DNA from: Ornithinibacillus xuwenensis
GTDB lineage: Bacteria; Bacillota; Bacilli; Bacillales; Amphibacillaceae
Assembly: GCF_039614845.1 (NCBI RefSeq)
Contig: NZ_JBDIML010000001.1
Coordinates: 186,001 to 250,000 of the forward strand
Reading direction: 5' to 3'
Length of the DNA stretch: 64,000 bases
Part shown: positions 42,517-52,119 of the stretch, in pieces
Position numbering within the stretch: the stretch's first letter is position 1
How the letters are laid out: each line of letters starts with the position of its first letter
The notes under the pieces: model-generated
Told to the model about the DNA's origin: nothing
Databases searched by the model: none
What the model saw: the letters and a program-made list of their open reading frames with translations, nothing else
Translations under genes and position numbers: made by a program

Positions 42517-44109
42517 ATGGCAGAGATACTAGAAACCGATAAGTTGAACCAAGGTAGGCAAAAACTTAACAATGCAATAAAACAAGCAGAAAATGCTTTG
42601 ACTAATTCAAGAAAAGCGTTGTCTAACTCTGAAAGTACACAAAAACAGTTGAATCAAGTTGTAATACAAGGTGATTCATCAGTAGAAGCAGCTCAAGCTA
42701 GAGTAGATACAGACGGAGTTTCACATACAACTTTAAAAGATAGATTAGATTTTGAACATGTAGAAGTAACGAATTCTATAGCAACAAAAGCAACCGAAAC
42801 ACAAGTAATAAGCGAAAATGCTTATTATCATGAAATCTCAACTAAAAAATATCGTGATGCGACTTCATTAACCGACTATTACTTAACGTCTATCAGCAAT
42901 GTAGATAGCGATGGAAAATTAATTGAATTAAAAAGAGGTTTTGCATCCGACACACCAAATGCTGGGTTTTCGGAAACTGCTAGGAGTTTTGCGAATAGGC
43001 ATAATGCTACTTTGACATTAAATGCTTCTGTATTCGATACAAATACATCTTTACCATTAGGCACTGATATTTTCGAGGGTGCAATCATCCAAGAAAATCT
43101 AACAAGAAATTACTACACGCTGGGAATTAAAACTGATAACACACTAGTGGCATATCCTCCAGGTACAACAGCGCAATCAATATTAGATGATGGCTGCAAC
43201 AATGCTTTATCATCATTTATACCACTAATCGAAAAGGGGGCTTCTGTAAGTCAATCTGTGTTGGATACGTATGCTGGCGGTACTGATCGACACCCAAGGC
43301 AAGTAATAGCACAATTTAGTAATAAAGACATTCTTATATTTACTTGTGAAGGTAGAACACAACAAAATCAAGGAATGATCACTGATGATCTAATTCGTAT
43401 CTTGTTGGCGCAGGGAGTAGACTTCGCTTATTTGCTTGATGGTGGTGGTTCAGCTCAAACTGTTGTAAGAGGTTCTACTAGTAACACTTCTGTTTTTGAG
43501 GAAAACGAAGAAGAAGAAGGTTATATTGAGTTTGGGGAACGTAAGGTAATTGATTTCCTATATATCTCTAAACCAATAAAAAGTAAAAGAGATAAGGATA
43601 TAGCTATCCTAAATAAAGATATTGGTGAAGTGAATCGTAAAGCGAATGATTTGTACAATGATTTGTATTATAAAGTCGATATGAACAATGGTTACATTCG
43701 TTTAAAAGCACCATCAGAGTTTAAATTCCAAGGTGTTGAGGTTTGGGAGGGCGCTACTAGAAAAGCTAAATTACAACTTGAAGAAAATAGGATTGGCTAC
43801 TTTGATTACGTAAATGGAAAAGCAATCTTAAATGTAACCAATACAGGAGATATTACAACAGATAAGGGGACAATTGGTAAGTATAACAAAAATGCCACAG
43901 TAGTGACTAACGCAAACACCATAACTGAAAATGGTCCTTACTGGATCACTTCTGGGGGATCCAACACACCAGATTCTGGGTTATCTTGGAGTATTACTCA
44001 CGAACAATTAGATTCACAATCTGCAATCCAAACTGCTAAATCTTTCACAACTCCTGTACAAGTAATGGACAGAAGAAAAGTTGGTGGATCATGGCAAGCT
44101 TGGGGATAA
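42517..44109 (+). CDS. tail fibre with phosphodiester glycosidase (NAGPA-like) domain
   Basis: 530 residues. N-terminal coiled coil (~5-95), central domain (~105-365) with TPNAGFSETARSFANRHNAT, LTLNASVFD, RHPRQVIAQFS, EGRTQQNQGMITDDLIRILL and FAYLLDGGGSAQTVVRG, a signature of phosphodiester glycosidases related to the enzyme that uncovers mannose-6-phosphate. The C-terminal ~70 residues (TENGPYWITSGGSNTPDSGL ... GGSWQAWG) look like a pyocin-knob receptor module. Likely substrate is a phosphodiester-linked wall glycopolymer such as teichoic acid. Position between Dit and Tal is unusual. Confidence 0.82.
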   Translation: MAEILETDKLNQGRQKLNNAIKQAENALTNSRKALSNSESTQKQLNQVVIQGDSSVEAAQARVDTDGVSHTTLKDRLDFEHVEVTNSIATKATETQVISENAYYHEISTKKYRDATSLTDYYLTSISNVDSDGKLIELKRGFASDTPNAGFSETARSFANRHNATLTLNASVFDTNTSLPLGTDIFEGAIIQENLTRNYYTLGIKTDNTLVAYPPGTTAQSILDDGCNNALSSFIPLIEKGASVSQSVLDTYAGGTDRHPRQVIAQFSNKDILIFTCEGRTQQNQGMITDDLIRILLAQGVDFAYLLDGGGSAQTVVRGSTSNTSVFEENEEEEGYIEFGERKVIDFLYISKPIKSKRDKDIAILNKDIGEVNRKANDLYNDLYYKVDMNNGYIRLKAPSEFKFQGVEVWEGATRKAKLQLEENRIGYFDYVNGKAILNVTNTGDITTDKGTIGKYNKNATVVTNANTITENGPYWITSGGSNTPDSGLSWSITHEQLDSQSAIQTAKSFTTPVQVMDRRKVGGSWQAWG

Positions 44110-44118
44110 TGAAGGTAG

Positions 44119-45957
44119 GTGATTGTTATTATCATCATAAAAGATATTAACTTAAATGAAATCGGCATCCTAGATAATGTGTATAATATACAAGTAGAGA
44201 GGGCGGTCAACGAAGTGTGGCAGTCCTCTTTTTCTATGCCAATTGATGACCCTAAAAACAAATTATGCAGTCATTTTAATTTTGTTGAGATTATATCCAA
44301 GAGTGGACGTAATTACGGAATGTATCGACTAATGCCAACTGAGACAAAAAAGAGTGACAATAGTATTACGTATAAATGTGAACATGTATTTGCTACACTC
44401 ATGGATGATGTAATAGATGGTTATTTGCCTGCAATGATTAACCAAACAACTAGAGTTAATTTGCAACGATTATTAGACTTGCAAACTACAAAGCACTGGG
44501 TGTTAGGTGCGGTTGAATTTGAACGATACTTCCAATATTCCTTTGAAAACGAAAATGGAATACTAGCACCAATCTTAAGTATTCCGCAACCGTTTAATGA
44601 ACCATATGAATTTAGTTTCGACACAACCGTTTACCCTTGGAAGCTTAATTTAATTCGTTCTAGTGATGAGGTAAAAGCAGAAATTCGCTGGGGTAAGGAT
44701 ATGGTAGATTTTGAAAAAGTTTCCGACCCTTCTGAGATAGTAAACTACATTATTCCTAAAGGTGCTGGTGAGGGTGTTAATCAACTTACGATTGAAGATG
44801 TGAACAATGGAAAACGATATTTAAAGGACGATGAATCAATTGCTAAGTGGGGTAAGAAAACATACATTTGGATTGACCAACGATTTACGAATTCTGAAAC
44901 ATTAAAGGCCAATGCAGAATCACTTTTAGAACAATGGAAAGACCCTAAAATATCGTTTAAATGTAGTTCAGTTGATTTGTCTATTCTTCCCGAACATCAG
45001 TCTGAAAGAAAAGTGCTAAACGGTATTACTCGAATCATTGTTGAGGATAAAGAATATAGTGGGCGCATTTTAAAAGAAAAAGTAACGTTGGATAAGGAGC
45101 ATGAAGTGGAATACGAAATCGCAAATAAATTAGATGACATTGCTACCACTCAAGCTGATTTGGAGCGAAAACAACAAGTTAATGAAGCGTATAGTCAGGG
45201 TGCAACTAATATCTATGCTGACAGTTTAGATTTAAATTGTGATCCTTCTAATCCAGCTCTGTTTAAGTTCTATATCTATGAAGATTACATCAACATCAAC
45301 AAACTTGATTTAACTTTTGAGACCACTTATTTTGAAGGTTACATTAAGGCAATGGAAAGTGCAGGACAAGTAGTGCAAACTGCAACCACTGAAGGTGGTG
45401 GAGGTGTGATAAAGTCAGAAACAACAGGAAACGGCGGCCAAGTTGTTCATAGTCAATCTTATACAAGTAGCTTTACAGCACCAAACTTTTTCCTGTATTC
45501 AAGTTCACCTGTGGGAGTAGGAACAGGTCAGATACCACCTTTTGAGGAGCACTTTCACGCAGTAGAAGTTGTGAATGAATTAAACCACAGACATTCTGTG
45601 CCAATATCAATTACCATACCAGGACACAGTCATCCGTTTACAATAGACTTAGAACCTCACGTTCATGATTTGAAGATCAATATGCCAGGTCATGTTCATC
45701 CAATTACGTATGGCATTTTCAAATACTCAATCCTTCCAACTTCCATACAAATAAAAATCGATGGAAATGTTGTTGATTATAATGCTCTTAAAGGGGAAAA
45801 TTTAGATTTAACGCCATACTTACAAAAGGACAGTGAAGGGAAAATTACTCGTAATCGTTGGGCGAGTATAGAAATCACACCAAACAATTTAGCGAAAATT
45901 AGGGCGAATTTATATGTTCAAGTATTTATCCAAAGTCGAGGTACAAAAACTTTGTAA
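44119..45957 (+). CDS. tail endopeptidase/hub protein (Tal-like)
   Basis: About 612 residues. The N-terminal part (DINLNEIGILDNVYNIQVER, FSMPIDDPKNKLCSHFNFVE, YKCEHVFATLMDDVIDGYL) is the phage minor structural protein / prophage tail endopeptidase region. The C terminus has a His-rich segment (HEHFHAVEV-like, HRHSVPISITIPGHSHPFTI) and is of the type seen in baseplate hubs. It forms the tail tip and may cut peptidoglycan. Start is unclear: GTG at 44119 abuts the ribosome site AAGGTAGGTG. Confidence 0.85.
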   Translation: MIVIIIIKDINLNEIGILDNVYNIQVERAVNEVWQSSFSMPIDDPKNKLCSHFNFVEIISKSGRNYGMYRLMPTETKKSDNSITYKCEHVFATLMDDVIDGYLPAMINQTTRVNLQRLLDLQTTKHWVLGAVEFERYFQYSFENENGILAPILSIPQPFNEPYEFSFDTTVYPWKLNLIRSSDEVKAEIRWGKDMVDFEKVSDPSEIVNYIIPKGAGEGVNQLTIEDVNNGKRYLKDDESIAKWGKKTYIWIDQRFTNSETLKANAESLLEQWKDPKISFKCSSVDLSILPEHQSERKVLNGITRIIVEDKEYSGRILKEKVTLDKEHEVEYEIANKLDDIATTQADLERKQQVNEAYSQGATNIYADSLDLNCDPSNPALFKFYIYEDYININKLDLTFETTYFEGYIKAMESAGQVVQTATTEGGGGVIKSETTGNGGQVVHSQSYTSSFTAPNFFLYSSSPVGVGTGQIPPFEEHFHAVEVVNELNHRHSVPISITIPGHSHPFTIDLEPHVHDLKINMPGHVHPITYGIFKYSILPTSIQIKIDGNVVDYNALKGENLDLTPYLQKDSEGKITRNRWASIEITPNNLAKIRANLYVQVFIQSRGTKTL

Positions 45958-46020
45958 AATTTAATCGTTTTTTTACTAATTGGTTTATAATGGTAGTAAA
46001 ATGGGAGGGATAAATAGCTT

Positions 46021-46530
46021 ATGAGAAAAGTTTTGTCTAGCATAGCGGTTATTAGCGTGCTTGGAATTGGTGGTGTGTTAGCATTTAGCTCTAATGGAGA
46101 TACGGAAAAAGATGCAGTAAATGCTTCGTCAGATGTTCAAGAAAAGGAGGAAGTTATTATAGAACCACCAACAGAAAGAACCGTCGATACCAAAGGAGAT
46201 GTGCCTTGGAAATATCTTAGCGCAGAGAGTGTAGAGGCTGAACAGAATAATGGTGAGATAGTATATTTATTCTCTGATGCAGAAGCATTAGAGGATTATA
46301 CAATACAATTATCGCAGAATCCAGATACCTCTCCTTATGATAAAGATACGCTTTCTACAAGTTGGGCAAATCATATGACCGCGTTTATTGATGGAGTAGC
46401 TAAATACTATCCTGACAGTGAGCAATACTTTGCAAAATTAAAGGAAGCTAAAAATGCCATGGAAAAATTCAATTATGAGATTGTACCAAAGTTAATCGAA
46501 GAAGCAAAAACATTAAGAGAATCCGAATAG
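46021..46530 (+). CDS. exported accessory protein
   Basis: 169 residues with an N-terminal signal or anchor helix (MRKVLSSIAVISVLGIGGVL) but no lipobox Cys. The mature part is acidic and helical (AEALEDYTIQLSQNPDTSPY, FAKLKEAKNAMEKFNYEIVP). TATAAT at 45986 and a strong GGGAGGG ribosome site suggest its own promoter. It is probably a moron expressed in the lysogen at the cell surface. Confidence 0.65.
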   Translation: MRKVLSSIAVISVLGIGGVLAFSSNGDTEKDAVNASSDVQEKEEVIIEPPTERTVDTKGDVPWKYLSAESVEAEQNNGEIVYLFSDAEALEDYTIQLSQNPDTSPYDKDTLSTSWANHMTAFIDGVAKYYPDSEQYFAKLKEAKNAMEKFNYEIVPKLIEEAKTLRESE

Positions 46531-46565
46531 GGTTCTTTTTTTATGCTGAAAAATAGGAGGTAGCT

Positions 46566-46784
46566 ATGGAGGAAACATTAATTCAGTATTTTCTTACGCA
46601 AGGACCATTTGCGGTCCTTTTTGTTTGGCTTTTTTACTCAAGTAGAAAGGAGTCAAATGAAAGAGAGAAGCAACTGTACCAGACTATAGATGATCAAAAT
46701 GAAATACTGAAAGGATTTAGTTCAAAGTACGATATTGTTATTACGAAACTAGATGATATAGAAGATCGTTTGCCACCAAAGTAA
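46566..46784 (+). CDS. bhlA: BhlA/UviB-type holin-like protein
   Basis: 72 residues. One membrane helix near the N terminus (YFLTQGPFAVLFVWLFYSSR) followed by a basic/acidic coiled tail (KESNEREKQLYQTIDDQNEI, LDDIEDRLPPK). This is the BhlA/UviB pattern of Bacillus phages, associated with lysis. It opens the lysis module. Ribosome site AGGAGG. Confidence 0.9.
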   Translation: MEETLIQYFLTQGPFAVLFVWLFYSSRKESNEREKQLYQTIDDQNEILKGFSSKYDIVITKLDDIEDRLPPK

Positions 46785-46833
46785 GTTTTAACAAAAAGAA
46801 TTTATATACTATAGACTTGAGGAGGTAACTTTA

Positions 46834-48381
46834 ATGAATTTAGTAAACAGAATAAACATTAAGGATTTTGGAGCAGTAGGCGATGGAGTTACAGATGATT
46901 CTAAAGCATTTCAATATGCTCTTAATCTAGCTAGAGAAGAAGGGGCCGTTGACATTTATGTTCCATCAGGTATTTATCGATGGGGAAGTCCTATAGTTTT
47001 ATATAGCAACTCGTCTATTACATCTGCACCACAAACCGTATTTTTAAGAGGGCATAATGCTTCAATGATTCAGAACGGTACCAGCAGTGACAATTTCACA
47101 GGGTATAATGGAAATGGAAATATTACGATAAATGGTGGTATTTTCGATTGTAACTTAGAAGAAATAGATGATGATTGTAGTGTATTTCAACTATCTCATG
47201 CTGAGAATCTGAATTTTATAAACCTGACTATAAAGGATGTTTTCGGAGGTCATGCTTTTGATCTTTCAGGGGTTAGAAATGTAGTTATTGATAGATGCTC
47301 GTTTTTAGGATATAGAGACTTTCCAGATGGAAGTAGGAATTATTCAGAAGCGATTCAGCTCGACCTTCAAACATCAGGTGGGTTTCCTCTATTTGGAGAA
47401 CATGATAATACTCCAACTTACGATGTCACTGTGAGTAATTGTTATTTTGGTCAAAGTGGTACAAACAATACTACCTCTTGGCCAACTTGTATAGGTCACC
47501 ATTCATCAGTTCATAATAAATGGGTTCATACAGTTTATATTTCAAATAATATTTTTGAAAACACTGTTAATAGCGCAATTCGATTAATAAAAAATAACAA
47601 TGTTCTAATCGAAAATAATACTTTTAATAACTGCAATAGCTTTATCGAGATGAATATTTCAAATAATGATGTTCAATCTGCAAACTCTATTGCTATTAAA
47701 AATAATTACTTTAATGGAATTGTGGGAGAAAATAATCCCATTACCATTATTGGAAATGAATTTGCCCAATATAAGGACATTGAGATATCATCCAACACTT
47801 TTAAAAACATATTAGGAGGTAGTGGTGCCATATATAGTAACTATTCAAATGGATTAAAAATCCTTTATAATAGGTTCTTTGATTGTGCAAGGGCAGCATG
47901 GGTTTTAAATTCTGAGGATGTTATGATTGCTAATAATTCCGCAGACACTTGTATTTATGAGATGCTATATTGTCAGAATATAGATAACCTCTATATAACC
48001 AGTAATATTGTTAACTCATCTGGTAGAGCTGGAATTAATTTAGCTGGAGTTAAAAAGTCCATTGTTGAGGCTAATATAGCTAGAACAACTAGCGCTGAAA
48101 CAACTAATTTAAGAAGTGGAATTGTTTTGAGTACCAATTGTGATGATGTCCTTATTAAAGATAATAAGATATCGTTATCAAACAATAAATACGGATTAGA
48201 GGTTACAGGTTCTTGTACAAATATTCAATCCTTAAATAATAATGTACAGGGAATAGAAGGTCCTATATCGATTCCAGTTAACTCAGGGTTTGATGGATTA
48301 GTAATTAATAGTGTAAATGGGACAAAATATAAGATGACTATTGATGATAATGGAAGTCCTGAATTTAGTCAGTTGATATAA
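46834..48381 (+). CDS. right-handed beta-helix tailspike, pectate-lyase-like
   Basis: 515 residues. The N terminus NIKDFGAVGDGVTDDSKAFQ is the Pectate_lyase_3 signature. The rest consists of repeated parallel beta-helix coils with Asn ladders (VTVSNCYFGQSG, VYISNNIFENTVNSAIRLIK, VLIENNTFNNC, IEISSNTFKNI). Tailspikes of this type bind or depolymerise surface polysaccharides. The gene lies unusually between bhlA and the main holin, downstream of an accessory gene, so it may have been acquired separately. Confidence 0.88.
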   Translation: MNLVNRINIKDFGAVGDGVTDDSKAFQYALNLAREEGAVDIYVPSGIYRWGSPIVLYSNSSITSAPQTVFLRGHNASMIQNGTSSDNFTGYNGNGNITINGGIFDCNLEEIDDDCSVFQLSHAENLNFINLTIKDVFGGHAFDLSGVRNVVIDRCSFLGYRDFPDGSRNYSEAIQLDLQTSGGFPLFGEHDNTPTYDVTVSNCYFGQSGTNNTTSWPTCIGHHSSVHNKWVHTVYISNNIFENTVNSAIRLIKNNNVLIENNTFNNCNSFIEMNISNNDVQSANSIAIKNNYFNGIVGENNPITIIGNEFAQYKDIEISSNTFKNILGGSGAIYSNYSNGLKILYNRFFDCARAAWVLNSEDVMIANNSADTCIYEMLYCQNIDNLYITSNIVNSSGRAGINLAGVKKSIVEANIARTTSAETTNLRSGIVLSTNCDDVLIKDNKISLSNNKYGLEVTGSCTNIQSLNNNVQGIEGPISIPVNSGFDGLVINSVNGTKYKMTIDDNGSPEFSQLI

Positions 48382-48455
48382 AATTTAGTTAATGAAAACA
48401 GAGTAAAGGCCAATGCGGATTGGTCTTTTTTCTATTATATAGAGGAGGTGAAAAT

Positions 48456-48689
48456 ATGGATAAAGGATCTTTAATTCGTACCGTAGTATTAATTGTAGCT
48501 CTTATTAACCAATTCCTTGTAGTGTTCGGAAAATCACCACTGCCGGTAGAAAATGAATTAATTGAGCAACTTATATCTGCGGGTTTTACATTTGTTGCTT
48601 CCATAGTTGCTTGGTTTAGAAATAACTACGTAACTACTAAAGGAGACTTGCAGAAGAAAGTATTACAATCTCAGGGATTACTTAAATAA
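48456..48689 (+). CDS. SPP1-type phage holin
   Basis: 77 residues from ATG at 48456 (GAGGAGGTG). Two helices (LIRTVVLIVALINQFLVVFG and LISAGFTFVASIVAWF) and the terminal pattern NNYVTTKGDLQKKVLQSQG are those of the holin_SPP1/XhlB group. It forms membrane lesions for the amidase. A shorter upstream extension has no ribosome site. Confidence 0.92.
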   Translation: MDKGSLIRTVVLIVALINQFLVVFGKSPLPVENELIEQLISAGFTFVASIVAWFRNNYVTTKGDLQKKVLQSQGLLK

Positions 48690-48739
48690 TGAGGCGCTAT
48701 TATATGCACCTTTTTACTTTTTTGAAAGGATGAAAATTT

Positions 48740-49612
48740 ATGGCGAAAAGAATTGATGATGCAGGACACGGTGGAGCAGATCCAGGAGCACAAGCGAATG
48801 GCATTAAAGAAAAGGTTTATACCCTTGAAGCTGCTAAGTATGTGAATGCTAGATTAAAAGAGTTAGGAATAGATAGTAATATGACTCGTACATCGGATGT
48901 TACTTTAGATCAAAAAGACCGTACCTCCAAAACGAGTCGTTACGCTAAAGGTATATCTCATCACTATAATGCTGGTGGAGGAGCAGGTGCTGAGTTCATC
49001 TACTCTATTTATGCTGATGGTAAATTTGAGGATATCTTGATTGATGAATTTAAGAAGGCTGGTTATCCAGTAAGGTGTAAATTCCAACGTAGATACCCCA
49101 ATAAATCTAATTGGGATTATTACTACATGCATCGAGAAACAGGCAAGTGTAGAGTGACAATTGTTGAATATGATTTTGTTGATGGCCCAAATGCATATAA
49201 GTTGAAGCGTAAGTCTTATCGTGAAGGAATGTATGAATGTGTTATCAAAGCTATCTGTCATGAAGAGAACGTGAAGTATGTTGCTCCTGGTAAAAAAGTA
49301 GACAAGCCTTCTAATGATGTTCACGTTGTCAGAACAGGGGACACACTTTGGGGTATAGCAAAAGATAACGACACTACAGTTGCAGTGTTAAAACAACTTA
49401 ATGGATTAGAAGGCGAGCTCATTCACCCTGGAGATCAAATAAAGCTTCCTAGTTCTAACCCATTGAAAAAAGAGTATTACACGATTGAAAAAGGAGATAC
49501 TCTTTGGTATTTGGAGAATAAATTCAAATTAGATCATGGCGATTTACAAAAATTAAACCGTGATTTAAGACCGAAATATCTACGTATTGGTCAACGGATA
49601 AGAATTAAGTAA
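48740..49612 (+). CDS. N-acetylmuramoyl-L-alanine amidase endolysin with two LysM repeats
   Basis: 290 residues. Amidase_3 domain at ~3-185 (DDAGHGGADPGAQANG, GISHHYNAGGGAGAEFIYS, catalytic Glu in TIVEYDFVDG). Two LysM modules follow: VHVVRTGDTLWGIAKDNDTT (~195-240) and YYTIEKGDTLWYLENKFKLD (~247-290). Closely related in the catalytic part to the prophage 1 amidase, but with a different wall-binding end. Note AGHGG with Ala before Gly, where the prophage 1 protein has DPGHGG. Confidence 0.94.
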   Translation: MAKRIDDAGHGGADPGAQANGIKEKVYTLEAAKYVNARLKELGIDSNMTRTSDVTLDQKDRTSKTSRYAKGISHHYNAGGGAGAEFIYSIYADGKFEDILIDEFKKAGYPVRCKFQRRYPNKSNWDYYYMHRETGKCRVTIVEYDFVDGPNAYKLKRKSYREGMYECVIKAICHEENVKYVAPGKKVDKPSNDVHVVRTGDTLWGIAKDNDTTVAVLKQLNGLEGELIHPGDQIKLPSSNPLKKEYYTIEKGDTLWYLENKFKLDHGDLQKLNRDLRPKYLRIGQRIRIK

Positions 49613-49651
49613 ATATATAATAAAACTATCACTTATTAGTCTAATTAATGC

Positions 49652-49683
49652 AAAATCCCCATCTGGATCCAGTTGGGGATTTT
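49652..49683. terminator. bidirectional terminator after the endolysin
   Basis: AAAATCCCC and GGGGATTTT form a perfect stem; the loop contains CTGGATCCAG, itself palindromic. It ends both the late operon and the convergent accessory gene. Confidence 0.8.
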
Positions 49684-49686
49684 AAT

Positions 49687-50502
49687 CTAAATGGGATTAA
49701 GTGAATCATTAAATTTATTGTTCAAAAGTGAAAATTCCTTTTCATAGTTTTCAAGATTATCAACCTCATATAGCTTAATTAACACTGAAATCACTTTATC
49801 CACAATGTCAATACAAGGCACTAATATCAGATTCGAATCATTCTTTACTTCCTCAATATCCGGGTACCATTTTATTGTATTGATTTCATTATTACTTCCT
49901 ATTAAAAATAAACTTTCAATTGTACTAGGGTTTGCATGAATTTCAGAGCTGCATAATCTATAAACGTAAGAATACATTTCTTCTAAACCAACAATTTGAG
50001 ATAGGTCTTCTAGTTTAGGTAATTTCTTAATATTACTTTCTTCTATCTTAGCTTTTAGTTCAATTATTTCCTCTTTAGTGACTGATTGTAACACTCCACC
50101 GCTGAATCCTTTTATTTTATTTTCCGATATAGTATTCATCCACTTCAGTCTATTCAGTTCATCCTGTTGCAGGTACTGAACAGAGTTTTTATATTCCAAC
50201 GAGCAATATTTTAATATTATTAATTTTTCTACCATAGTTCTAAGTATTATCTTTGCATCCTTTGTTAATCCTCTAAGAGTCAATTCATATATTGAGTAAA
50301 GATTATTTAATATTAGTATAAATAGCCCTGATACTGTAACTTCTTGAGCATTATTATTATGTATTTTTAGATCGAACTTCAACTTATGACCTAATTTATT
50401 ATATTCTTTAAGTATCACGAATAATTTTCTATTACTATCATAGATATCTTCAGATAGTCCTTCCACCTCTTTTGAAAAAAATCCTTCATAATTAAATGAC
50501 AT
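49687..50502 (-). CDS. helical accessory protein, possibly DUF5677-like
   Basis: 271 residues, nearly all helical. IHNNNAQEVTVSGLFILILN, SIYELTLRGLTKDAKIILRT and YRLCSSEIHANPSTIESLFL resemble the helical core of DUF5677-type proteins, in which a conserved RxxxE and an S-x-x-H-x-(N/S) are typical. Related HEPN-like folds occur in defence systems. AT-rich and opposite to the late genes: lysogenic cargo. Function unknown. Confidence 0.55.
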   Translation of the reverse strand: MSFNYEGFFSKEVEGLSEDIYDSNRKLFVILKEYNKLGHKLKFDLKIHNNNAQEVTVSGLFILILNNLYSIYELTLRGLTKDAKIILRTMVEKLIILKYCSLEYKNSVQYLQQDELNRLKWMNTISENKIKGFSGGVLQSVTKEEIIELKAKIEESNIKKLPKLEDLSQIVGLEEMYSYVYRLCSSEIHANPSTIESLFLIGSNNEINTIKWYPDIEEVKNDSNLILVPCIDIVDKVISVLIKLYEVDNLENYEKEFSLLNNKFNDSLNPI

Positions 50503-50890
50503 ATAACCCCTCCTATTAAACTATCTTCTATTTAAATAATATCACATGACAATTTTGGAAAAAAAGTTTTGTTTGGTGGTTTGAATTGAATGAATTATGC
50601 TATTTCTAATGCAATCATTGTAGGGTTTTTATAGATACTGGTACATATATTCCTTTTAAATGAACTTAGATACTAAAACGAACTTATTTATTTTAGTTAG
50701 AAATGCTAACTCTTAATATGTTTGAATTATTGTAAAAAGCCCAGGGTGGAGTAACTGAGCTTTTATATTATCTTAACCTACCCTATAATATTTAGTTAAA
50801 CTAATGCAACCGTAGTATATGTGTTATTTATCACAAACATATGATATTATACAGGATAATAGACAGAATAATTAGTATAAATGGGGAGGT
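50503..50890. other. gene-free segment between divergent accessory genes
   Basis: About 390 bases, very AT-rich. It holds a terminator-like hairpin (AAAGCCCAG-N10-CTGAGCTTTT, 50736-50764) and the leader of the nuclease-like gene. No open frame with a ribosome site was seen. Confidence 0.5.
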
Positions 50891-51913
50891 TTGAAATACA
50901 TGGACTTGGTAATGCCAATTGGAAGAAAACATGGATGCCTTACTATAATCGGAGGGGTCGAAGAATATTATGAAAAATTTACTAAAAAAAAAATTGAACA
51001 ATTAGAACAAGAAAAGCAAAAGTTTATAAATGGGGAAAAAAATCCTAATAATAATTTTGAATCAGTGGATACTTTTGATGAATGGATACAAAATTGTAAG
51101 TCTCGAAAGAAATACAAATGTCAATGTAAATGTGGAAAAATATTTTATATTGGAGATACTACTTTTTTAAGAAAAAAATGGAGAGATTGTGAAGGGTTTG
51201 GAGAGGAAAGAGAAGATAAAAGTTGTGGGTTAAAGCAAGAGCGTATTAAAAAAAGATTGGCTTCATATCCCAGAGTAAAAGATGAAAGCTATGATATTGA
51301 TTATTCCAATACCATACATGAATCATTAGAGATATTAGAGTGTATTGATGATAGCTATGAGGAACAACCTATAATATCTGATAAACGAAAGAAGAATGGT
51401 GGCACATTTAAAGTATTTAAATTATACAAATGTCGTTGCTATCTGTGTGGTAAAGAATATCAATTTAAATCATCAGATTTAGAAATAAAAATTGATTCAT
51501 ACGGATCTAGATCGCAAGATGGATATTATTGTAATGCTTTTTGTGACTGCCATCACATTTCATCGTTTCAATGGCGGACTATAAAAATATTGAGAGAACA
51601 TAATATAATATATAGAGTTGAAGTTGAGTTTCAAGACTTATATGGTGTAGGGAAAAAGAAAATGTTGCGTTATGATTTTGCTGTTCTTGGTTCAGATAAT
51701 AGCATTAAATGTCTTATTGAGTGTCAGGGTGAACAACATTTTAAGCCTGTAGCTGAGTTCGGTGGTGTATCGCAATTTGAGTCTCAAGTAAAGAATGACG
51801 AATTGAAACGTGCTTATGCCAAGTCACATAATATACCTTTATTCGAAATTCCTTATACTTGTAATACATACGATAAGGAAATAAAATTTCTTGAAACGGC
51901 TGAAATTATTTAA
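50891..51913 (+). CDS. zinc-knuckle PD-(D/E)XK-like endonuclease
   Basis: 340 residues, ATG with GGGAGG upstream (ATG at 50900 also possible). Two Cys clusters, YKCQCKCGKIFYI (~75) and YKCRCYLCGKEYQF (~180), look like treble-clef DNA-binding modules. The C-terminal ~115 residues have the VSR/PD-(D/E)XK pattern: MLRYDFAVLGSDNS, CLIECQGEQHF, QVKNDELKRAYAKSHNIPLF, EIPYT. Proteins of this make-up include phage homing-type and repair-type nucleases. A defence or homing function for the lysogen is an inference. Confidence 0.75.
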   Translation: MKYMDLVMPIGRKHGCLTIIGGVEEYYEKFTKKKIEQLEQEKQKFINGEKNPNNNFESVDTFDEWIQNCKSRKKYKCQCKCGKIFYIGDTTFLRKKWRDCEGFGEEREDKSCGLKQERIKKRLASYPRVKDESYDIDYSNTIHESLEILECIDDSYEEQPIISDKRKKNGGTFKVFKLYKCRCYLCGKEYQFKSSDLEIKIDSYGSRSQDGYYCNAFCDCHHISSFQWRTIKILREHNIIYRVEVEFQDLYGVGKKKMLRYDFAVLGSDNSIKCLIECQGEQHFKPVAEFGGVSQFESQVKNDELKRAYAKSHNIPLFEIPYTCNTYDKEIKFLETAEII

Positions 51914-52018
51914 GCACATATTTTCAGATTAAGGGAGCAAAAGATCCGATTTATTGGTGAGTTAGATTTGAGGGAGACTGTCAGGAAAATGCGAAATTAC
52001 AAAGATAAGGAATTTTTA

Positions 52019-52070
52019 AACATAAATAAGGCGATTTCCAGTTTCTCAAAGGAACCGCCTTATTTATGTT
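52019..52070. repeat. 15-bp inverted repeat between nuclease gene and module 1
   Basis: AACATAAATAAGGCG pairs perfectly with CGCCTTATTTATGTT; the inner sequence extends the stem (TTTCC with GGAA). No T-run follows on either strand. It lies where the rightward nuclease gene and the leftward module 1 meet. Confidence 0.7.
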
Positions 52071-52119
52071 ATTAATGTCACTCAATTAATCGTTAATAAT
52101 TATAAACTCAGCTGTTTCG

